Below, in pieces: positions 1 to 8,001 of a stretch of DNA of 46,468 nt. The stretch spans positions 1 to 46,468 of the forward strand of contig CALXDD010000020.1 of the NCBI GenBank assembly GCA_944386985.1, written 5' to 3'. Source of the DNA: an uncultured Oscillospiraceae bacterium (GTDB lineage Bacteria; Bacillota; Clostridia; Oscillospirales; Oscillospiraceae). The position numbers and the translations under genes were made by a program. Each line of letters opens with the position of its first letter. Positions within the stretch are counted from its first letter, which is position 1. Under the pieces are notes generated by a model, which was not told the origin of the DNA, ran no database searches, and saw nothing but the letters and a program-made list of their open reading frames with translations.

Positions 1-251
1 AGGTTGCAGGCGGAGGCGAAGGAGAAGCGGGTGCGGGTGGAGTTGTCGCGGAAGATGGAGATGCCGAGGCCGGAGTCAAACACGCGGGTGGAGATATTGC
101 GCTCACGCAGATCGCGCAGGGCATCGGCTACGGTGAAAATGGCGTCGATTTCGTCATCGGTCTTGTCCCAAGTCCAATAGAAATCGTTCTTGTACATGTT
201 GTTGATCTTCAGGGTCTCCAGATGCTGGGCCAGCTTGGTCGTCTTGCTCAT
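1..251 (-). CDS. ygeW: Knotted carbamoyltransferase YgeW (N-terminal part)
   Basis: The reverse strand reads MSKTTKLAQHLETLKINNMY and continues to FRDNSTRTRFSFASAC, where the window ends, so only about 83 N-terminal residues are present. The S-T-R-T-R segment is the carbamoyl-phosphate binding loop of the aspartate/ornithine carbamoyltransferase superfamily, and the start closely resembles YgeW. YgeW proteins sit in clusters linked to purine/ureide catabolism and selenium-dependent hydroxylases; their physiological substrate is unsettled. The ATG at 251 lies 45 bp downstream of ygeY on the same strand, consistent with one operon. Family call is from memory but the match is strong. Confidence 0.85.
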   Translation of the reverse strand, partial: MSKTTKLAQHLETLKINNMYKNDFYWTWDKTDDEIDAIFTVADALRDLRERNISTRVFDSGLGISIFRDNSTRTRFSFASACN

Positions 252-296
252 AACGTAAAATCTCCTTTTTCGTATAGATTATTCAGATGAGAAAAG

Positions 297-1706
297 TTAC
301 TTGATGTCGTTGTTGGTGAGGCTCTGACGGAACTGGGTCACATCGGAAGTCTTATTCTCCTCCTTGTACAGGCCGGGAACGGCGGCGTACAGGGCGGCGC
401 AGGTCACCAGATCCTGCTTCCAGGTGATCTCGTTGGGGGCGTGGGCCTGGCTCTCGGCGCCGGGGCCGAAGCCAACGCAGGGGATGCCGTAGCGGCCCTG
501 AATGGCAACGCCGTTGGTGGAGAAGGTCCACTTGTCGGTGAGAGGACGGTTGCGCAGGTGCATGGCGTCATACTTGGGATCGGCGTCGGCGTGGCCGATG
601 CGCTTGTCGCCCCACAGGGCGTGGTGGGCGTCGATGAGGGCCTGGACGTGGGCGGCGCTCTCCTTGTTGATCCAGGTGGGGAAGAAGCACTCGGTCTCAT
701 AGACCTCGCCGGTCCAGGCGGGACGGTCATACATGTACATGGAGACCTTCACATCGTCGCCGTACTTCTTCACGGCGGGCAGCTGCCGGATCTCCTCCAG
801 GCAGGAGTCCCAGGTCTCGCCGGCGGTCATGCGGCGGTCGATGGAGATGGCGCAGCTGTCGGCCACGGCGCAGCGGCTGGGGGAGGTGTAGAAGATCTGG
901 CTGGTGGTGCAGGTGCCGCGGCCCAGGAAGCGGGCGTCCTCGTAGTGCTCGGGATTGTACTTGGGGTTCAGCATCTTCACGAGACCCTTGATCTCGGTGG
1001 AGTCGGCGTCGTCGTTCTCGTTGAGGGCCCGGACGTCCTGAAGGATGTCGGCCATCTTGTAGATGGCGTTATCGCCGCGCTCGGGAGCGGAGCCGTGGCA
1101 GGAGATGCCCTTCACATCCACCCGGATCTCCATGCGGCCCCGGTGACCGCGGTAGATACCGCCGTCGGTGGGCTCGGTGGAGATGACGAACTCCACCTGC
1201 TCCTTCTTGATGTTGTTGGCGGGGAAGTACTTGTTGACGATGTACTGCCAGCACATACCGTCGCAGTCCTCCTCCTGCACGGAGCCCACTACCATAATCT
1301 TATAGCCCTTGGGGATGAGGCCCAGATCCTTCATGATCTTGGCGCCATATGTAGCGGAGGCCATGCCGCCCTCCTGGTCGGAGCCGCCGCGGCCATAGAT
1401 AATGTCGTCGGTCTCGTAGCCCTTGTAGGGGTCCGCCTCCCAGTTGTTGATGTTGCCGATGCCGACGGTGTCAATGTGGGAGTCGATGGCGATGATCTTG
1501 TCGCCCTCGCCCATCCAGCCGATCACATTGCCCAGACCGTCGATCTCTACCTTGTCATAGCCCAGCTTCTCCATCTCGGCCTTGATGCACATGACCACGT
1601 CCTTTTCCTCGCAGCTCTCACTGGGGTGAGAGATCATGTCCCGGAGGAAACGGCTCATATCGTTCTTGTAGCCCTCAGCGGCAGCCTTGATCGCATCGAA
1701 ATTCAT
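297..1706 (-). CDS. ygeY: YgeY family M20-type metallohydrolase (selenium-metabolism-linked)
   Basis: A 469-residue M20-family amidohydrolase/peptidase. Visible metal-site motifs are IDSHIDTVG (about residues 75-83, His-x-Asp), [10 protein letters not shown] (about 106-115), and the acidic pair in SVQEEDCDG (about 142-150), followed by the small dimerisation domain. The sequence matches the YgeY class that accompanies YgeW and YgeX in purine-degradation and selenium-dependent molybdenum hydroxylase clusters; it probably hydrolyses an amide in that pathway, but the substrate is not established. The start ATG at 1706 is preceded by a GGAGG-like site, and a sigma-A promoter lies about 80 bp upstream. 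It is the first gene of a minus-strand operon with ygeW next. Confidence 0.88.
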   Translation of the reverse strand: MNFDAIKAAAEGYKNDMSRFLRDMISHPSESCEEKDVVMCIKAEMEKLGYDKVEIDGLGNVIGWMGEGDKIIAIDSHIDTVGIGNINNWEADPYKGYETDDIIYGRGGSDQEGGMASATYGAKIMKDLGLIPKGYKIMVVGSVQEEDCDGMCWQYIVNKYFPANNIKKEQVEFVISTEPTDGGIYRGHRGRMEIRVDVKGISCHGSAPERGDNAIYKMADILQDVRALNENDDADSTEIKGLVKMLNPKYNPEHYEDARFLGRGTCTTSQIFYTSPSRCAVADSCAISIDRRMTAGETWDSCLEEIRQLPAVKKYGDDVKVSMYMYDRPAWTGEVYETECFFPTWINKESAAHVQALIDAHHALWGDKRIGHADADPKYDAMHLRNRPLTDKWTFSTNGVAIQGRYGIPCVGFGPGAESQAHAPNEITWKQDLVTCAALYAAVPGLYKEENKTSDVTQFRQSLTNNDIK

Positions 1707-1783
1707 TGCAGGATACCTCCATCATCTCATTTATAGTACTGTAGTATCGCATTCCAAATGGTTTACGGGGTTCATCTGCCTCT

Positions 1784-1811
1784 ATCATATCATAGAAAAA
1801 CCGGTTGTCAA
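1784..1811 (-). promoter_or_regulatory. Sigma-A promoter for ygeY-ygeW
   Basis: On the minus strand TTGACA (1811-1806) is followed by a 16-bp spacer and TATGAT (1789-1784). It reads into ygeY. The surrounding 100 bp are strongly AT-rich and also hold the divergent promoter. Confidence 0.7.
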
Positions 1812-1852
1812 ATAAAATTTTAGAAAACCTAAAAAATTTTTTGAGAAAACCG

Positions 1853-1880
1853 TTGATTTCTAAAAAAATTGTGGTATGAT
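1853..1880 (+). promoter_or_regulatory. Probable sigma-A promoter for the regulator and PLP enzyme genes
   Basis: TTGATT, a 16-bp spacer and TATGAT, directed at the regulator gene. A short dyad TTTAG-AAAAC-CTAAA lies just upstream between the two divergent promoters and is a candidate regulator site, though it is too short to be certain. Confidence 0.5.
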
Positions 1881-1941
1881 AATCCTGTGAAGTTGTATAA
1901 AGAATACAGTGTTTTTTCAGAAAAGGGGAGGTGGTAGCCCA

Positions 1942-2601
1942 TTGAACGCGAGTAAACTGGAGCTGCTCAAACAGATTGCGGCGGGACTTGCCGCGCAGTT
2001 TGGACCGCAATGTGAGGTCGTGATCCATGATCTGGCTGCGTCCAAGGTGGAGCACTCCATCGTCCACATTGAAAACGGCCACGTCAGCGGCCGGCATGTA
2101 GGAGACGGCCCCAGCAAGGTAGTGATGGAGCAGATCCTGTCCGGGGAGGAGGAGCACCAGGACCAGCTGGCTTATCTGACCAGAACGCCGGACGGCAAGA
2201 TATTGAAATCGTCTACCATCTATGTCAGGAACTCGGTGGGCAAAGTAGTGGGAATTATGGCCATCAACTATGACATCTCCGCCCTGCTGATGGCGGAGCA
2301 CGCCATTTCTGCGGTGACGGCCATCCCGGAGCGTCAGGAGAAGAAGGGGCAGGAGCGGATCACGGTGATCAACGTCAACGACCTTTTAGAGGAGCTCATT
2401 GAGCAGAGCGTGGCGCTGGTGGGAAAGCCCGTGGCCCTGATGAACAAGGACGACAAGGTGAAAGCCATCCAGTTTTTGAACAAACACGGCGCGTTTTTGA
2501 TTACCAAATCCGGTGATAAGGTGGCGAAATACTTCGGTATTTCTAAATATACACTCTATTCCTACATTGATACAAAACAGGAGGAAAAAAACAATGGGTA
2601 A
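1942..2601 (+). CDS. YheO/DauR-type PAS-HTH transcriptional regulator
   Basis: About 219 residues. The N-terminal half (LELLKQIAAGLAAQFGPQCE, then VVIHDL and GKVVGIMAINYD) is the YheO-like PAS domain; the C-terminal part (KVAKYFGISKYTLYSYID) is a helix-turn-helix. I chose the TTG at 1942 because a strong GGGGAGGTGG site ends 8 bp before it; an upstream in-frame ATG at 1909 overlaps that site and is less likely. The stop codon overlaps the start of the PLP-enzyme gene, so the two are translationally coupled. Members of this family control amino-acid catabolic genes such as D-amino-acid dehydrogenase. The likely targets are the coupled enzyme and the divergent ygeY-ygeW operon (inference). Confidence 0.8.
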   Translation: MNASKLELLKQIAAGLAAQFGPQCEVVIHDLAASKVEHSIVHIENGHVSGRHVGDGPSKVVMEQILSGEEEHQDQLAYLTRTPDGKILKSSTIYVRNSVGKVVGIMAINYDISALLMAEHAISAVTAIPERQEKKGQERITVINVNDLLEELIEQSVALVGKPVALMNKDDKVKAIQFLNKHGAFLITKSGDKVAKYFGISKYTLYSYIDTKQEEKNNG

Positions 2602-4075
2602 GATTGACCTGAGCATCCACAAGGAGGGCCTTGCGCACAACATTCAGAAGGCCAAGGAAAACAACATCATCATCCCCACCATCGCCCAGATGCAAAACCC
2701 TGAGACCATCCCCGAGAAGATTCAGGCGAAGCTGAAGGATGTGGGCTTGTGGGATGTGAATCCCCTGAATCTGTTCCGCATTACCTGGAAGAACGAGGCC
2801 AAGGAGTTTGGCGGCCTCTATCAGGCAGTGCCCAACTATGTGGAGATTCCTTCTGTTCTCTCCGGCGTACCCTGCCGGATTATCGCGATGGCGGGCAAGT
2901 GGTTCCCCACCGGCTGCCACAAGGTGGGCGCCTCCTTCGGCTGCCTGGCTCCCCGCCTGGTGACCGGTCAGTTTGACGCTACTTACCACCACGCCGTCTG
3001 GCCCTCCACCGGCAACTACTGCCGCGGCGGCGCCTTCAACTCCAAGCTCCTGGCCTGCGACAGCGTGGCCATCCTGCCCGCCGAGATGAGCAAGGAGCGC
3101 TTCGACTGGCTCTCCAAGATTGCCGGCCAGGTCATCGCCACCCCCGGCTGCGAGTCCAATGTGAAGGAGATCTTCGACAAGACCTGGGAGCTGAAGCAGG
3201 ACCCCACCATGATGATCTTCAACCAGTTTGAGGAGATGGGCAACCCCCTGTGGCACTACAATGTCACCGGCTACGCTCTGGCCGACCTCTTTGAGGCCGT
3301 CAAGCGTCCCGGCGACAACTTCGCCGGCGCCTGCTTTACCTCCGGCTCCGCCGGCACCATGAGCGCGGGCGATCTGCTGAAGGAGCGCTATCCCCACCTG
3401 AAGCTGGCGGTTGGCGAGGCGCTGCAGTGCCCCACCATTCTGGACAATGGCTTTGGCGGCCACCGGATCGAGGGCATCGGCGACAAGCACATCCCCTGGA
3501 TCCACAATGTGAAGAACACCGACATGGTCATCGACATTGACGATGAGGACTCCCAGCGCCTGCTGCGGCTGTTCAACACTCCCGAGGGTCAGAAGTACCT
3601 GAAGGAGGAGCTGAAGCTGGACGACGCGCTCATCGAGAAGCTGACCTGGCTGGGCATCTCCGGCATCGCCAACGTGCTGTGCTGCATCAAGATGGCCAAG
3701 TACTACGAGCTCACCGAGAACGATGTGGTGGGCACCGTCCTCACCGACAGCGCGGTGATGTACCAGAGCCGCATCGAGGAGCTCAACGAGATGCACGGCG
3801 CCTACAACGCCCACGAGGCATCTCTGGACCACAACCTCCACATGCTGGGCCTGAAGACCGACAGTATGATGGAGCTGACCTACACAGACCGCAAGCGGGT
3901 CCACAACCTGAAGTACTACACCTGGGTGGAGCAGCAGGCCCGCGATGTGAAGGATCTGAACGCCCAGTGGTACGACACCAAGGGTACCTGGGATGCCGTC
4001 CATGCTCAGGCCAAGGAGCTGGATGAACTCATTAACGAGTTCAACGAGGCCACCGGTCTGCTGAAGAGCCTGTAA
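2594..4075 (+). CDS. Fold-type II PLP-dependent enzyme, substrate unknown
   Basis: 493 residues, longer than typical serine/threonine dehydratases or cysteine synthases. TGCHKVGAS carries the probable Schiff-base lysine (Lys110); STGNYCRGGAF resembles the asparagine loop that holds the cofactor ring; TSGSAGTMSAG resembles the glycine-rich phosphate-binding loop. These place it in the tryptophan-synthase-beta/PALP superfamily. It overlaps the YheO-type regulator by 8 bp and is divergent from ygeY-ygeW, where a diaminopropionate ammonia-lyase (YgeX) is often found. It does not resemble YgeX as I remember it, so I do not use that name. It probably eliminates or replaces a beta-substituent on an amino acid. 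A long antisense open frame over it is a composition artefact. Confidence 0.75.
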   Translation: MGKIDLSIHKEGLAHNIQKAKENNIIIPTIAQMQNPETIPEKIQAKLKDVGLWDVNPLNLFRITWKNEAKEFGGLYQAVPNYVEIPSVLSGVPCRIIAMAGKWFPTGCHKVGASFGCLAPRLVTGQFDATYHHAVWPSTGNYCRGGAFNSKLLACDSVAILPAEMSKERFDWLSKIAGQVIATPGCESNVKEIFDKTWELKQDPTMMIFNQFEEMGNPLWHYNVTGYALADLFEAVKRPGDNFAGACFTSGSAGTMSAGDLLKERYPHLKLAVGEALQCPTILDNGFGGHRIEGIGDKHIPWIHNVKNTDMVIDIDDEDSQRLLRLFNTPEGQKYLKEELKLDDALIEKLTWLGISGIANVLCCIKMAKYYELTENDVVGTVLTDSAVMYQSRIEELNEMHGAYNAHEASLDHNLHMLGLKTDSMMELTYTDRKRVHNLKYYTWVEQQARDVKDLNAQWYDTKGTWDAVHAQAKELDELINEFNEATGLLKSL

Positions 4076-4102
4076 GGATTGAGAAAAAACCGCAGAATAC
4101 AG

Positions 4103-4141
4103 AAAAAAGGGCGCCTTGTCACTGACAGGGCGCCCTTTTTT
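4103..4141 (+). terminator. Rho-independent terminator after the PLP enzyme gene
   Basis: A 12-bp stem (GGGCGCCTTGTC with GACAGGGCGCCC, one G-T pair) with a 3-base loop, an A run before it and TTTTTT after it. Confidence 0.92.
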
Positions 4142-4306
4142 GTCTCGGAGCCTTTGCGGAGCGATTGCTCCTTCTCCTGCAGCGGATGGCTGCATGGAAA
4201 AATAGGGCTTCTCTTTTTGCTTAAAATATGTTAAAGTAGCCTGGACGGCTCTGCTTGACATTATGTGCGATAAGAAAAAGGAGCCCGATTGGGAAGGAGA
4301 ATAAAG

Positions 4307-4852
4307 ATGAAAAAAGTAAGTTTTGCAGTTTTGATTGGTATTTTCTGCCTGGCGATGCTGGCTGGTTGCAGCAGTCAGGAGGGACAGGCTCAGGACGGAT
4401 ATGGCGAAGGGGGCATGGGGGATACCATGCATACCTACTTCTTTGATTACACAGTGAACAGCGCCTATCTGTGCGACAGTTTTGAGGGATATACCGCCGC
4501 TCAGGAGGGGTATCAGCTGCTGGTGGCTGATGTGACGGTGAAGAACACCTTCCAGGAGAGTATCCCCATGTTTGACACCGACTTCCAGATCCAGTGGAGC
4601 TCCGATGCCGACGACGCCTATGATGTGCCGATCACCTACTATATGGACGCTCTCTCCGATCAGCAGCTTCCTTCGGAGTATGATCTGGGAGTAGACGAGG
4701 AGCGCAGCGGCCTCCTGGTTTTTGAGGTGCCGGAAGGGGAGACGGACTTTTCCATCTCCTACCTGGAGCTTTTTGATGATGAAAGCGAGGGAGATGTTTT
4801 CTTCGTGTATTTCACTGCAGAGCCCCAGAGTGATGACAGCGTCGCGGCATAA
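4307..4852 (+). CDS. Small lipoprotein, DUF4352-like
   Basis: About 181 residues. The N-terminus MKKVSFAVLIGIFCLAMLAG is a signal peptide ending in the lipobox LAGC, so the mature protein should be lipid-anchored at the outer face of the membrane. The rest is an acidic beta-rich domain with a pattern (YQLLVADVTVKNTFQESI) like the telokin-like DUF4352 family, which is often found on Gram-positive lipoproteins of unknown role. ATG 4307 has AAGGAGA 6 bp upstream; an in-frame ATG six codons earlier has no good site. It appears monocistronic, between two terminators. The 165 bp upstream hold no clear promoter that I can name. Confidence 0.75.
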   Translation: MKKVSFAVLIGIFCLAMLAGCSSQEGQAQDGYGEGGMGDTMHTYFFDYTVNSAYLCDSFEGYTAAQEGYQLLVADVTVKNTFQESIPMFDTDFQIQWSSDADDAYDVPITYYMDALSDQQLPSEYDLGVDEERSGLLVFEVPEGETDFSISYLELFDDESEGDVFFVYFTAEPQSDDSVAA

Positions 4853-4888
4853 GGGATTACTGTTCAGAGCTGTTTTGATGGAAACAAT

Positions 4889-4928
4889 GCAGCCAGTCCT
4901 CTTTTTTGGAGGGCTGGCTGCGTTTTTT
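4889..4928 (+). terminator. Rho-independent terminator after the lipoprotein gene
   Basis: A 13-bp stem (GCAGCCAGTCCTC with the near-perfect complement GAGGGCTGGCTGC, one G-T pair), a T-rich loop and a trailing GTTTTTTAT. It sits between convergent genes. Confidence 0.9.
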
Positions 4929-4948
4929 ATCAATCGGAAGCGAAGGGA

Positions 4949-6334
4949 TCAGATTGGCTCTGTGGGGTGCTCCCGGAAGGTTTCGCACTGGCGCAGCACC
5001 CTGGGAAAGGACCGCAGGAACAGTACCGAGGTCATGGTGGCGGCCACCAGATCAGCGATGGGCTCGGAAAAGAAGGTGGCCTCGGCACCGAAAAAGAACG
5101 GCAGGGCCAGAAGACCGGTGAAGAAGACGGTTTTGCGGAACAGGGAACAGAAAAGCGCACGGCGTACCTGGGCCAGAGCGGTCATCTCATCCACAAGGGG
5201 ATACTGAACGGCCAGGGGCAGCAGCATGCAGGTGAAGCGTTTGATATAGGTTACGGACCGGGCCATCGTGTCAGCATCATCGGTGAAGAGACGGGTAAAG
5301 AGGGGAGAGAGGGTGTAGGTCACCACCAGCATCAGGGTGCAGAAGAGGACACACAGCCCCACGATGACTTTCATGGCGCTGCGGATGCGGTCGGGCCGCC
5401 CGGCGCCGTAATTGAAGCTGATCACCGGTTGGCACCCCAGGGTGATGCCGCCCATGGGCATGGTGATCAGCAGCATGTAGCTTTGAACAATGGTGGCGCA
5501 GGCCACCAGCGTGTCGCCGAAGCCGGGGCCGCCATAGTGCTGGAGGACGGCGTTGAGGACGATGAGCAGTATGCTGTCGGTGGCGATGATCAGAAAGGGG
5601 GAAACGCCGAAGGCCAGCACCTTCCGGACGATGGCCCATCGAAAGCCGCCCCACCCCAGCCGGACGGGCATTTTCCTGCTCCGAAGACTCAGCAGCACAA
5701 AGGCGCAGGAGGCCATCTGGGAGAGCACTGTGGCGACGGCCGCCCCCGCCACCCCCAGGTCCAACAGGAAGATGAACACGGGGTCCAGCACGATGTTCAG
5801 CGCCGCGCCCAGCATCACCGTCCCCATACCGAGACCGGAGAAGCCCTGGCAGATGAGAAAGCTGTTCATCCCCGTGGCCATGAGGGCGAAGAAGGTACCG
5901 GCGGTATAGATGGTCATGTAGGTGTCGGCATAGGGAAAGGTGTCCGCACTGGCGCCGAACCACAGCAGCAGGTGCTCCTTGGTCAGAAGGAACAGAGCGG
6001 TGAGTCCCAGGGAAAGAACCACCAGCACCAGGAAGCAGGTATTCAAGATCCGCTGGGCCATGTCCTTTTGCCCCTGGCCCATCCGCATGGCCATGATGGG
6101 GGAGCCGCCCAGGCCGATGAGGGTGGCAAAGGAGGAGAGCAGCGTCACAATGGGACCGCAGACGCCCACTCCGGCCAGGGCCGTAGTGCCGATATCCGGG
6201 ATGTTGCCGATGTACATCCGGTCCACAATGCTGTACAGCACACTCACCAGCTGGGCGAGCATGGTGGGAATGGCCAGACGCAGCACCAGGGAAAAAATGG
6301 GGTCCTGCCCCAGATCGTTCTGCCGCTTTTTCAT
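4949..6334 (-). CDS. MATE family multidrug/cation exporter
   Basis: 461 residues with about twelve hydrophobic segments. The N-terminus (DPIFSLVLRLAIPTMLAQLV, then YSIVDRMYIGNI) and the repeat in the second half (GCQPVISFNYGAG) are characteristic of MATE transporters, which use H+ or Na+ gradients to expel cationic compounds. I chose ATG 6334 because GAGGAG lies 7 bp upstream; the frame extends to a TTG at 6358 without a better site. It is a single gene, convergent with the lipoprotein gene and divergent from hsp20. The substrate cannot be read from sequence. Confidence 0.88.
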   Translation of the reverse strand: MKKRQNDLGQDPIFSLVLRLAIPTMLAQLVSVLYSIVDRMYIGNIPDIGTTALAGVGVCGPIVTLLSSFATLIGLGGSPIMAMRMGQGQKDMAQRILNTCFLVLVVLSLGLTALFLLTKEHLLLWFGASADTFPYADTYMTIYTAGTFFALMATGMNSFLICQGFSGLGMGTVMLGAALNIVLDPVFIFLLDLGVAGAAVATVLSQMASCAFVLLSLRSRKMPVRLGWGGFRWAIVRKVLAFGVSPFLIIATDSILLIVLNAVLQHYGGPGFGDTLVACATIVQSYMLLITMPMGGITLGCQPVISFNYGAGRPDRIRSAMKVIVGLCVLFCTLMLVVTYTLSPLFTRLFTDDADTMARSVTYIKRFTCMLLPLAVQYPLVDEMTALAQVRRALFCSLFRKTVFFTGLLALPFFFGAEATFFSEPIADLVAATMTSVLFLRSFPRVLRQCETFREHPTEPI

Positions 6335-6472
6335 GGTGGTTCTCCTCTTCCTTTTCAAGCTGTGCCCTGACAGGCACAGTGCCTCTCGCAGTGGAGTAGT
6401 ATACCCTATTTCTGCTGGGGCGTAAAGAGGAGAATCGCAGCTTTTCGGGGAATTTTGAAGAAAAAGAAAATT

Positions 6473-6499
6473 TTAGCACTCTCTATGTCGGAGTGCTAA
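6473..6499. promoter_or_regulatory. CIRCE operator (HrcA-binding)
   Basis: TTAGCACTC, 9 bp, GAGTGCTAA: a perfect match to the CIRCE inverted repeat bound by the heat-shock repressor HrcA. It lies about 140 bp upstream of the hsp20 start and also in the divergent upstream region of the MATE gene; hsp20 is the obvious target. Confidence 0.95.
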
Positions 6500-6639
6500 A
6501 ATTCACAATTTGGACACAAAGAATGCAAGCTTTGTTCACAAACCGGGGATATACTAAAATCAAGAAATGAGAGAGAGGCAGGGAACCCTGAGGGGTGCCT
6601 CTCCACATTCCAAATATGGGATTGAAAGGATAATGAATT

Positions 6640-7062
6640 ATGTTTGGTATGATTCCCTTTGAGCGCAACGATAATCTGTTCAACGTGTTTGATAATTTTG
6701 AGCGCAATTTCTTCGGCGGCAGCAATGCCGTGGCCGCCTTCCGCACCGATATCCGGGATGAGGGCGACAAGTTCGTTCTGGAGGCTGAACTGCCCGGCTT
6801 CAATAAGGAGGATATCCAGCTCCATGTGAAGGACGGCATCCTCACCATCACTGCCCAGCACAACGAGTCCAACGACGAGAAGGACAAGAAGGGCAACTAC
6901 ATCCGGAGAGAGCGCCGGTACGGTTCCTTCACCCGGAGCTTTGATGTCTCCGGTATTCAGGAGCACGCCATCACCGCTGCCTATAACAACGGGGTGCTGG
7001 AGTTGAATCTGCCCAAGGCTCAGCCTGAGGCTCCTGTGTCCCGTCAGATCGAAATTCGCTGA
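6640..7062 (+). CDS. Hsp20/alpha-crystallin family small heat-shock protein
   Basis: 140 residues. The alpha-crystallin domain runs from about residue 35 (FRTDIRDEGDKFVLEAELPG) to 128, with the A-x-x-x-N-G-V-L-x-L motif near its end (AAYNNGVLELNLPK), and a short C-terminal tail whose I-E-I-R resembles the I-x-I oligomerisation motif. It is an ATP-independent chaperone that holds unfolding proteins in the cytoplasm. The perfect CIRCE element upstream predicts HrcA repression and heat induction, as for groE and dnaK operons. It is monocistronic, ending at a strong terminator. Confidence 0.95.
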   Translation: MFGMIPFERNDNLFNVFDNFERNFFGGSNAVAAFRTDIRDEGDKFVLEAELPGFNKEDIQLHVKDGILTITAQHNESNDEKDKKGNYIRRERRYGSFTRSFDVSGIQEHAITAAYNNGVLELNLPKAQPEAPVSRQIEIR

Positions 7063-7097
7063 TTGCTCTTTCCAAGCAGATTTTCATACAGGGGAAG

Positions 7098-7134
7098 GTC
7101 CCGCGTCCGCATTTGCCGGACGCGGGACTTTTTT
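7098..7134 (+). terminator. Rho-independent terminator after hsp20
   Basis: A 12-bp perfect stem (GTCCCGCGTCCG with CGGACGCGGGAC), 7-base loop, followed by TTTTTT. Confidence 0.93.
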
Positions 7135-7256
7135 GGTAGTGCGGACAAGTGGGCGTGCAGGCTGCCCGCGGCGTCCATCCGTGAAATTGGAGAAGGGACA
7201 TAAAGGGCATGTTAAGGTTCACAAATTCATGTAATCATATTTATGAAAGTATAATA

Positions 7257-7285
7257 TGGACAGTGAAACAGATATTTGCTATACT
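7257..7285 (+). promoter_or_regulatory. Probable sigma-A promoter for the 7.4-8.8 kb cassette
   Basis: TGGACA, a 17-bp spacer and TATACT, in a markedly AT-rich stretch (7200-7380). A leader of about 100 bp follows before the first Shine-Dalgarno site. Nothing else is recognised in this gap. Confidence 0.55.
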
Positions 7286-7393
7286 ATAAGTAAAAATAAG
7301 TCAAAAATGGCAGATAAAATGGCATTTATTCCAGAAAGATGGTAGTTTTTTGAAAAAGAAAACCGGGCGATTGAAGAAGGACGGAGGTGGTTC

Positions 7394-7468
7394 ATGGGGA
7401 GAGAAACAGGGCGCTTGTTTGTAAAGTGTATGAAACAGGATACGACTTTGAGGGAGGTATATTTATGA
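7394..7468 (+). CDS. 24-residue leader peptide ORF coupled to the exported protein gene
   Basis: ATG 7394 follows the site GGAGGTGG and encodes MGRETGRLFVKCMKQDTTLR plus EVYL, then TGA at 7466-7468. That stop overlaps the ATG (7465) of the next gene in an ATGA arrangement. The good ribosome site and the overlap suggest a translated leader that couples translation to the exported protein. It could instead be the trace of a longer gene. There is no homology evidence, so this is a positional inference. Confidence 0.4.
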   Translation: MGRETGRLFVKCMKQDTTLREVYL

Positions 7469-8001
7469 AGAAAACCATTAAGCGGTTTCGCAGAGTGCTT
7501 GCGCTGGGTTTCCTGTGCGCTATGCTACTGTCTTCCATGGCAATCTCGTATGCCTATACTGGAGATGTAATTTCTCCGAAGTCCGATTCGATTCACTACT
7601 ATGAAATTAGCAATAAGGTTTTCAAAAGAACGGAGAAAGAGTTGGAACAGGACATTTTTTCTGCTTGGGGAAAGGTTTCACAGTACATCCTGACAAACAC
7701 GGTAAGTCATACGCTTTCCTTAACTACACAGAAGACAGCAGGCGTCAGTTTCGATGCGGGTACGGTCGGAGCTACAGAAGCATTCACAAGATCGATAACA
7801 AAATCTTTCTCTGCAGCGGCGTATTATCCTGCTGATGCAAGTCGCTATAGCAAGTTGTCGATGTTTACTGAAACTAAGGTTTACACAGCGGATTTATATT
7901 ATGTGGTAGCGATGGGGACGCAGCCGCCGCAGAAAAACTATCGCGGGTCAGGATACGTGTATGAACCTGCTGATATCTATATCGAGGTGGTCTATCAATG
8001 A
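7465..8001 (+). CDS. Exported protein of unknown function, Ser/Thr-rich beta domain
   Basis: 178 residues. The N-terminus MKKTIKRFRRVLALGFLCAM is a typical Sec signal peptide with likely cleavage after SYA (about residue 32). The mature part alternates Ser/Thr with hydrophobic residues (TLSLTTQKTAGVSFDAGTVG, SITKSFSAAAYYP), a pattern of amphipathic beta strands. GAGGGAGGT precedes ATG 7465. The gene is more AT-rich than its neighbours and begins the coupled set 7394-8846. I do not recognise a family; a beta-pore or surface-binding role is only a guess from strand pattern. Confidence 0.7.
   Translation: MKKTIKRFRRVLALGFLCAMLLSSMAISYAYTGDVISPKSDSIHYYEISNKVFKRTEKELEQDIFSAWGKVSQYILTNTVSHTLSLTTQKTAGVSFDAGTVGATEAFTRSITKSFSAAAYYPADASRYSKLSMFTETKVYTADLYYVVAMGTQPPQKNYRGSGYVYEPADIYIEVVYQ

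Noticed and set aside
2543-4933. Long open frame (796 codons) on the minus strand across the PLP enzyme gene
   Set aside because: It is antisense to a convincing enzyme gene, has low-complexity Gly/Val/Leu/Gln-rich content, and arises from high third-position GC.
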